A stretch of 64,000 nt of DNA from the NCBI GenBank assembly GCA_045534445.1, contig JAZSJQ010000057.1, forward strand, positions 45,309 to 109,308. Direction: 5' to 3'. Shown piece after piece: positions 62,501-64,000 of the stretch. The translations under genes and the position numbers were made by a program. Below the pieces are notes generated by a model, which searched no databases, was not told the origin of the DNA, and worked only from the letters and a program-made list of their open reading frames with translations. Origin of the DNA: JAISGQ01 sp045534445. Lineage in GTDB: Bacteria > Bacillota > Clostridia > Oscillospirales > Acutalibacteraceae. Within the stretch, counting starts at the first letter, position 1; each line of letters opens with the position of its first letter.

Positions 62501-62822
62501 TGTGGAAGTCAAATGCAGCCACACCGTTATCACTGAGTGTGTATTCTGCGTTTCCACTCTTTCCGTCTCCTACGGAGTTTTTATACTGTGCCTCCGTCAT
62601 GGTCTTGGTGCCTGCGGGTACGTTTACACCCTCATAGGTATCGGGGATAATATTCTTGCCCGATACGGAGGTGAGAGTTCCCACAGAAGCCGCACTGACC
62701 TTCATTCCTCTGTCAGGTGCAGCAACGCACAATGCTGTTATCAGCAATGCTGCAACCAGCACCAAAGAGGTCACCGAAATAAACAATTTCTTCGGTGTCA
62801 ACCCTTGTTTCAGTTTACTCAT
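50583..62822 (-). CDS. Giant cell-wall-anchored adhesin/pilin-like protein with tandem isopeptide-type domains
   Basis: 4,079 residues from ATG 62822, 7 nt after AGGAGG; an in-frame ATG 26 codons upstream is rejected. Signal peptide about 1-45. About 50-445: choice-of-anchor A type domain (FDFHIFAE...CGNIAVDYLG, GTWVGTVLAPDAVVKC, NGSIIAKEV). About 460-545 one Cna_B; about 545-2110 some ten SpaA-like prealbumin domains around a unique segment (about 1290-1530). About 2115-2647: six tandem Cna_B repeats (KTWxDxNDxDGxRPxS). About 2652-3226: five FctA-like pilin domains (NGVKxLxGxxL). About 3227-3834: five long SpaA-like repeats (LSKxEFxxGxELPGA). Then one SpaA and a Big_2-like domain (VWESKDTSIAVVD). 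End: TPVTGD near 4038, hydrophobic helix, RRRKR: a sortase sorting signal. Most modules keep the Lys, Glu and Asn needed for intramolecular isopeptide bonds. Role: long surface stalk for adhesion to host, food or other cells. Confidence 0.92.
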   Translation of the reverse strand: MSKLKQGLTPKKLFISVTSLVLVAALLITALCVAAPDRGMKVSAASVGTLTSVSGKNIIPDTYEGVNVPAGTKTMTEAQYKNSVGDGKSGNAEYTLSDNGVAAFDFHIFAEKFASTAHTCGNIAVDYLGAEVLGKKGAPEFGSRQAHDTLSVKLSYVGDTTGWSSSTNPEHMTIVFGESNDAGVPNSVTATGQVHLQSNGKNFLMGNGKKLADNIYIDDESDGEPFINITDELAEAEDYQRYLVWLMEETMTNGAYEHDTWGYGDTIDGNRVRVFTYDQFSRWTGMWGGTTIDFSQYPEETIIIDFDTYWSSGNWWTAPGYTTNAGTIINGKVTLKGTAGKRIIFNVDTTNLPNDAITFSGIEMSVDGIKNSEDSVTKDNNILWNFYKKDDGTETGTPVSTEGQITLAGTWVGTVLAPDAVVKCDAGLNGSIIAKEVTTSAETHKSDFTGEKIHLEAGKTSLTLTKKWDDDPNTRPQYISIKLLRDDKPYKTVQISANDVTVSDNGNTWTYTFDNLEATDRTGKYYRYSVDEIVPAGYTATIFNNTIINVGEKTEPVYGAIVVKKKAEGAGETPLAGAQFKLTSNGGLNLSGAKVDNADNVVITDNAITWTSTGEGFAKISNLIYGDYTVTEIGAPAGYVMEANGKNAKVDKAETPVDFINKPTKVKIAKLTEGGAMLSDATLTISSVYGTDLSGVEVEGCTLVSNDGKTITIKTTGREINLKKLPVGSYTLAETAAPEGYDIAAPISFTVDENGKLKDGSGNALTRINMTDKETPEVIPEPVHHNISINKTDGANGLPNAKLELSSVTGLDMATVQANGVTLEKITENGKVTAVHWDSTGNAVQFTGLIEGAYILKEITPPAGYKPAAPMTLEVDTDNETFTMKDDIIEMNISKKDLNSGAELKGATLKLTSTTGANLSGVEVDVDGYSATSDAVTWTTDGEEAKLSKLPAGTYTLSETGVPAGYKKASDITFTVDAYGNVSGTNVSGSTVTMYDEPVKVYIGKQYNNNGATGKLAGAKLQLTGVANGNKLDLSAVTGTINVEHPYPTVVTWTSAAAPNELRGLPDGTYTLHEIEAPEGFELSDDIELVIENGSIKSANEISVDEGGNTVRKPVTITGSTEGKSDSITMTDNKAQFYSLVLSKLDADKYLADTPEVEFVGGAKLAVFPADTVSYAAENAVIIVDTVDGTASKVMLPDGDYVLVELDAPDEYTKTNNKAYFTVNNGTLEVKSLDADELAVATNGNPKDAGLAVDAPDSYYTLETSGIFDQYGAYPSTISFALEEGSTEQYICSSFVLYKEGPNGAVEVVKQTDDTLDNPESSWNFTVGNNVANAYEPGYTYYAVITMKDTSGNIVRGDELGSLHLKLNYPLVTSTGTQQTNKVQGDKLSQEIITLESNSFPEKLIIEVAKADGTVITEADDIWVNQLSFRFLVNGKEKAQFSNMPRTQIIDGRATFDVTSYFSQYTFDPDTTYGIQCIDYKLINQKGSGYNNSNYMSTMLISYGESVGGGTEEGDAPNVGEAFEDKLENLGGSLSDTDLVGSALKDKYFESVDGVTAYVVLPNYKTPEKYDHQFSVKLTKVDENGTTITSDTASFLLLDNDGNLVTNLVKTADGVYEYNKDAAEDTWANTDASPLVTAANGTLSVNKLNEGAYSFVEVEAPANYELYDGEITFVLNLNHISANPKQVKAVNTKKTGSFAILKNDDAGNPVEGAKFKLFKLDPSNIYNPVTVKAENGYDDMIYITGNDGKVTATGLELGYFYYAVEESAPDGYTADKETKYPQLAGDQRYIVDNDTNKVIQYGIFLGESSRVKAQVLEGANNDGTGGTWVEKVPVQTDEDGNETVISNVIDAGTATIGNDATRTTFKKIDSETKQPLAGAKFKLTLKNATADAKLDFVTANVISERTVNYVDKDGNPTTNAQGESSYTEEVFKEVGLEHYHGKDENGNYEEYIIWTSTEDAQGVTLLGLPASAQYTIEEIEAPYGYEKADLSGKTVTVGTVHDAYENRKIYGTVTLTKTDSATLAALSGATFKLQQLTDGEWVDVKTDLKTNAEGKITVDDLAYGGTFRFVETAAPIGYEIIDAESDSFTVDGDNTAECVYYVNASNKPEVITIRGSKTWDDDENNDRIRPESITVHLFANDTEVASKTVTSDDNWAYEFTNLLKYKDGSEIKYTITEDAVEGYTTTIDGYNITNTHKIATVEISGTKIWDDNNDQDGIRPDSVTVRLFAGENEIKSATVDEKSGWAYTFKDLPKYNDGVEIEYTVTEDAVDNYTTTQDGYNFTNSYTPGKTNVTVKKTWTDNNDQDGIRPDSITVHLFADSKEVASKEVTADDNWTYTFENLPKNRDGGTAIVYTVTEDAVEGYTTAIDGYNITNTHVTETTSVSGTKTWVDNNDQDGVRPDSITVNLLADGNKVASKEVTADDNWTYTFADLPKNRDGGTEIVYTVTEDPVESYTTTQDGYDFTNSYTPGVVSVSGVKTWDDDSDRDGVRPDFITIRLYADGTEVASKDVTAADGWRYTFSGLPKFKDGVAIVYTVTEDAVEGYTTVQNGYNFKNTHIIEKVNVEGTKTWIDNNNFDGLRPESITIRLYADGTEIDSKTVTASDNWTYTFADLPKNRDGGTAIIYTVNEDAVAYYETGINGYNVTNTHAPLVGSITLTAKKTLEGKTLENEKFSFTLKDSEGNVIETVNNNGAEIEFTALAYNYSDIGVHTYTIIEEAYDSNGITNDTTVYTVNVTVAHNGGNVLTVTADKNGSDIEFVNKYVAEKVTLPINGVKNYNRPLAGNDFTFVLSGTDLDEAITVKNDADGNFTFGDLEFTETGLYYYTITEVDEGKGGIDYDDSVINVTVVVTDNTKGKLEAKPIITRDGKETDIEFTNEYTVEKTNVIINGVKNLEGRDLKTGEFTFVLSGSDLDEALTATNVGDKFIFGAIEYTEEGTYTYTVSEQKGTLGGVDYDETVYTVTVTVVDNKDGTLTATPSINGSAIAFNNTYTADATIYTVSGTKVLSGSDLDAEQFEFILSGTDLDEPLKAKNDANGIFTFEPITYTEAGTYKYIVSEVIPEGDKAGIKYDSNTYEITVSVIDVGNGKLQAAGPENITDMLKFTNIYTAEPTKISVNGVKTLIGGTLTADEFTFTLTGEGESQSVKNTASGTFAFADISFDKEGVYTYTIKEEEGTAKNYSYDATEYIMTVTVTDNGHGELEATRSIVKKGETGETGVRFTNEVIAADLTLSKKEFADGPELPGATLILKPTGGEDITTVVRPDGVEIKNGALTWESGETEVTIGMVPNGIYEFTEITAPDGYDVAETIYVKVSGSDIYRAESKDTKVWNKETTGTVIMKDAPNSLVLSKKEFADGPELPGATLILKPVTDTKLDKVILPDDVSCTDNVISWTSDNETTQIGRVPDGIYEFTEITAPDGYEVAETIYVKVSASDIYYADSATSTAWKSVGESDTVIMIDAPTKVVISKQSTIKSDELPGAVLTIEPADGYKINLSKVSASDAVDVTESKITWTSTNEMTEIERLPQGVYKLTETTAPSGYEVDEVAYFKVSGSDIYSVKEKDYKGKNTVWTQNTDETVIMKDAYNTLVLSKVEFGAGDEILNAMLTLEATSSDTDLTQVITGRTDIVKTKGSISWVSTEKKLDLHYVPDGIYKFIEVMAPDGYEKAEFIYVKVENGKIYNAKWDEENNKYGDWQLVKDDIVIMEDKPTELVLSKIAFGGGTELPGAVLKLEPYAGDADISDVRSSVPVTVTDTMITWRSGEVAVELEKLHNGVYKFTEITAPQGYEIAETIYVKVSGSDIYSVLASKFNDDDTAWGTPVKADTVIMVDHPVVIPKTANIGFKKYSDLNKILPGAKFTLTGSNGFNKTSTSGTDGAVLFTAVPEGEYTLAEVSAPINYKKSENTIKIKVDSEGNVSYFGTSGNAIDIMGVEQLMKNMVIPIEDEKKVTVGDIISLGDQLIKENPDLAGENVVWESKDTSIAVVDQNGNVTIKKPGKVTINAYKDGVIVGTFVLGAAEENLPPVQNPSNNTPDTGETDTPVTGDDNNNIIAMNIALVSLAVALVTGKMIYNRRRKRANAED

Positions 62823-62890
62823 TTCATTTCCTCCTGACTCAATGTATTCACAAATCGTATGAAAATGCGATGCTACCTTAATCGTTTTAT

Positions 62891-62919
62891 ATTTTATCAC
62901 ATAAAATTCAATTTTTCAA
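62891..62919 (-). promoter_or_regulatory. SigA-type promoter of the giant adhesin gene
   Basis: TTGAAA (62919-62914) and TAAAAT (62896-62891) on the minus strand, 17-nt spacer, about 69 nt before the chosen ATG. Confidence 0.65.
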
Positions 62920-63089
62920 GTGATTTTGCTTAAACTTCCCCTATATTTTACCTGTTTTCTTTGTACATAATATACCTAATCAGATTAATAGCATATATCG
63001 TACAATATGTTGTGCTAACTTTCTGTTCAATTCATTATATCGTCCGACAGATAGGCTTTTCAGCTATTATTTTTTCATTGCCTTATATT

Positions 63090-63095
63090 TATAAT
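63090..63095 (+). promoter_or_regulatory. Probable -10 box of the PdaB-like gene
   Basis: TATAAT at 63090-63095, about 50 nt before the ATG; the -35 position (63067-63072) reads TTATTT and is weak. Confidence 0.35.
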
Positions 63096-63145
63096 GCCAA
63101 ACCATCCTGCATATGTATTTAGCAAAAAGCACAAAGGAGGCCCTT

Positions 63146-63943
63146 ATGGAATTTTTCAGAACAATCAACAAAAAGCAAATAGCAATTTCGGCAATATGCT
63201 CACTGATCGTTTTTGCTATATTTGTCACTGCTGTAAGCGGTGCCGGATTTGCATCCGTTTCATCCACACGCAAAAAGGTTCCCATATACTCTGTCGGCAG
63301 AGCGGCTGATGACAAAGTTATCAGCATATCCTTTGATGCCGCGTGGGGAAACGAGGATACCCAGCAGCTGATCGATATACTCGGCAAATACAACATAAAG
63401 GCAACGTTTTTTCTCGTGGGCGAATGGGCAGATAAATACCCCGAATCGGTCAAAGCTCTTTTCGACGCCGGTCATGAGGTGATGAACCACTCCTCTTCTC
63501 ACCCCCATATGTCCAAACTTTCAAAGGAACAGATACTCAAAGAGCTTAATGACTGCAACGATAAAATCGAAACTATAACAGGTGTTCGTCCCATTCTTTT
63601 CCGTGCTCCCTACGGCGAGTACAACGATCTTCTTCTCGATACCGCAGAGTCGATCGGAATGTACACCATTCAATGGGATGTTGACAGTCTCGACTGGAAA
63701 AACCCCACATCTTCCGAAATCGCTCAGCGAGTTATTTCCCGTGTTGAGCCCGGTTCAATCGTGCTTTTCCACAATGCCGCTGTAAATACTCCCGGTGCCC
63801 TGCCGACAATTATTGAAACCCTGCTCTCCGAAGGCTATACTTTTGTTCCTATTTCCGAAAACATTTACAAGGATAACTACCAAATTGATGTAGCAGGCAG
63901 GCAATGGTCTCTGAAAAACAGTGTATCAGACTCCGATCGCTGA
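63146..63943 (+). CDS. PdaB-like membrane-anchored polysaccharide deacetylase
   Basis: 265 residues from ATG 63146 after AAAGGAGG; an upstream in-frame ATG without such a site is rejected. Signal anchor at about 10-32. NodB domain: SFDAAWGNED near 61 (motif 1 in the PdaB form with a single Asp and AAWG), HSSSHPHM near 116 (motif 2, metal His pair), RAPYGEYND near 151 (motif 3), DVDSLDW near 176 and LFHNAA near 205. This FDAAWG subtype is typical of PdaB and related spore or cell-wall deacetylases. Expected to act on peptidoglycan or another acetylated glycan outside the membrane. Divergent from the adhesin gene. Confidence 0.88.
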   Translation: MEFFRTINKKQIAISAICSLIVFAIFVTAVSGAGFASVSSTRKKVPIYSVGRAADDKVISISFDAAWGNEDTQQLIDILGKYNIKATFFLVGEWADKYPESVKALFDAGHEVMNHSSSHPHMSKLSKEQILKELNDCNDKIETITGVRPILFRAPYGEYNDLLLDTAESIGMYTIQWDVDSLDWKNPTSSEIAQRVISRVEPGSIVLFHNAAVNTPGALPTIIETLLSEGYTFVPISENIYKDNYQIDVAGRQWSLKNSVSDSDR

Positions 63944-63954
63944 CATAAATAACG

Positions 63955-63986
63955 AAAAGCAAGGTGCTTAGAAGCACCTTGCTTTT
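63955..63986 (+). terminator. Terminator after the PdaB-like gene
   Basis: AAAAGCAAGGTGCTT and AAGCACCTTGCTTTT form a 15-bp stem around AG, 11 nt past the stop codon. Confidence 0.85.
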
Positions 63987-64000
63987 AAGTCGGATCGTAG

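Larger units (their letters stand above)
62823..63145. other. Divergent promoter region, 323 nt
   Basis: No gene. It contains the adhesin promoter (62891-62919) and the weaker rightward promoter of the deacetylase (TATAAT at 63090-63095). The remainder is AT-rich. Confidence 0.65.

Overview
The window is a chromosomal stretch of a Gram-positive, low-to-mid GC Clostridia bacterium, most likely a gut Ruminococcus/Oscillospiraceae relative. Evidence: the complete S10-spc-alpha ribosomal protein cluster in Firmicutes order (zinc-type S14, zinc-type S4, a KOW protein between map and infA), strong AGGAGG ribosome binding sites with many GTG/TTG starts, two ECF sigma/DUF4179 pairs, a BioY transporter, a SpoIID-type protein, a giant cell-wall-anchored Cna_B/SpaA protein with a TPVTGD sorting signal, and dispersed intergenic hairpin repeats of a kind I recall from gut Firmicutes. 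This is inferred from gene content only; no 16S is present.

Layout. 1-1546: a minus-strand operon (HExxH protein, NodB-like deacetylase, start of a MalY/PatB aminotransferase). 1570-7949: a minus-strand envelope-stress module made of a large FtsX permease, MacB-like ATPase, small membrane protein, response regulator, histidine kinase and lipoprotein, with an 11-bp tandem repeat at its promoter. 8005-12383: YczE-like membrane protein, radical SAM protein, ABC exporter and AAC(3)-like acetyltransferase. 12385-12841: a modular hairpin repeat and tRNA-Tyr/tRNA-Thr. 13069-15559: HTH regulator, a kinase-HAD fusion, BioY. 15549-22240: a 1,495-aa SF1 helicase-nuclease and an Ig/FIVAR surface protein. 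22430-25235: HAD hydrolase overlapping a GH3 glycosidase. 25271-44675: the 32-gene ribosomal supercluster (with rpoA, secY, adk, map, infA), bracketed on both sides by an ECF sigma/DUF4179 pair and led by a roughly 315-nt structured leader before rpsJ. 44761-49182: a three-gene envelope operon including an 883-aa CinA-like/pseudo-sortase/SpoIID fusion. 49211-50470: iron-type alcohol dehydrogenase with a Rex-like operator. 50517-62919: one 4,079-aa adhesin. 63146-63986: a PdaB-like deacetylase.

How it fits together. Apart from core translation, the window is about the cell envelope: sensing and pumping (FtsX/ABC with a two-component system, two ECF systems), peptidoglycan and glycan processing (two deacetylases, GH3 hexosaminidase-like, SpoIID-like), and surface display (giant isopeptide adhesin, Ig/FIVAR protein, lipoproteins). 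The most novel-looking item is the fusion protein at 45805-48456: a cytoplasmic CinA/MoaB-like domain, a membrane segment, a class B sortase fold whose catalytic His and Cys are replaced, a Thr-rich linker and an apparently intact SpoIID domain. No active sortase is encoded in the window, although the adhesin next door needs one.
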